Shown here piece after piece: positions 63,881-64,000 of a stretch of DNA of 64,000 nt. This DNA comes from DATFVA01 sp963832355 (GTDB lineage Bacteria; Bacteroidota; Ignavibacteria; Ignavibacteriales; Ignavibacteriaceae). The translations under genes and the position numbers were made by a program. The stretch lies in the NCBI GenBank assembly GCA_963832355.1, contig CAWHTX010000010.1:124001-188000 (forward strand), in the 5' to 3' direction. Under the pieces are notes generated by a model. The model did not search any database. It saw only the letters and a program-made list of their open reading frames with translations, and was not told where the DNA came from. Position 1 is the first letter of the stretch; every line of letters begins with the position of its first letter.

Positions 63881-64000
63881 ATGAATATTCTAACTATTAA
63901 TAGTGGCTCTTCAAGTTTGAAATTTTCACTTCATCAGATCAACTCTGAGAAGGAAGTTCTTGAATTGAATGGAGAATTAGCGGACATTGGTATGAAGAAG
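63881..64000 (+). CDS. ackA: Acetate kinase, N-terminal 40 residues (runs off the window)
   Basis: The first 40 codons of an acetate/propionate kinase. The protein starts MNILTINSGSSSLKFSLHQ, the conserved N-terminal phosphate-binding strand of the ASKHA-fold acetokinases, which interconvert acetate + ATP and acetyl phosphate. A full-length enzyme is about 400 residues, so roughly 90% lies beyond the window. The ATG at 63881 has GAAGGTC nearby. No phosphotransacetylase gene lies immediately upstream. Confidence 0.9.
   Translation, partial: MNILTINSGSSSLKFSLHQINSEKEVLELNGELADIGMKK

Overview
The window is a stretch of bacterial chromosome that most resembles the Ignavibacteria / Chlorobi side of the Bacteroidota. 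The main reason is six C-terminal type IX secretion (T9SS) type A sorting domains with the core NYPNPFNPST, each ending in a K/R-x-hydrophobic-K tail. FCB-type hybrid sensor, VCBS-repeat and tandem FtsX-permease genes fit the same picture. Taxonomy is inferred from gene content and protein style, not from a marker phylogeny. No tRNA, rRNA, CRISPR array, prophage or insertion sequence was seen.

Layout. (1) 1-12,956: tightly packed, mostly housekeeping genes on the + strand. They are two glycosyltransferases, glycerate kinase, thyA-folA-mutL, an acyl-CoA mutase large subunit, a UbiA-type prenyltransferase, a CNNM/CorC-type protein, tgt-yajC and ribBA, closed by a clear intrinsic terminator. Stops and starts often overlap (TTGA, TAATG), and several starts are TTG. 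(2) 13-20 kb: an NfeD-type membrane protease, two T9SS cargo proteins, and a minus-strand pair (TrmH-type methyltransferase and DUF971 protein). (3) 20.3-35.5 kb, minus strand: a large MacAB/Lol-like export operon. Its order from the promoter is HlyD adaptor, two ABC ATPases, two double-FtsX permeases, a 91-residue unknown protein, then three more double-FtsX permeases, one of them frameshifted. (4) 36.1-40.3 kb, divergent from that operon: an NtrC-type regulator, a PP2C (SpoIIE-like) phosphatase and a histidine kinase. The last two share a duplicated N-terminal membrane/sensor module. (5) 40.5-46.8 kb: a one-piece hybrid two-component sensor now split by two frameshifts, an orphan T9SS sorting domain and an Asp-box T9SS cargo. 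(6) 47-50.3 kb: lipoproteins, a DUF4256 protein and a methyltransferase. (7) 50.3-56.2 kb, minus strand: a complete tripartite RND efflux operon (TolC, adaptor, pump). (8) 56.5-64 kb: two large VCBS-repeat T9SS cargoes, a short-chain dehydrogenase, DoxX and YceI, and the 5' end of acetate kinase.

The most interesting part is 20-40 kb. One adaptor and two unequal ATPases appear to serve five paralogous fused permeases, and a three-gene regulatory operon is transcribed away from them. In that operon the same sensor module drives a kinase in one protein and a phosphatase in another. The gap between the two operons carries six exact-period 11-bp repeats (AGGCCG core). A second 11-bp-period array with a different sequence lies at 13.14 kb. 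Other points are a MutL whose endonuclease metal-site residues are substituted, a mutase with a mixed set of specificity residues, and three single-base frameshifts within about 20 kb. Those frameshifts could be real decay or sequence errors.
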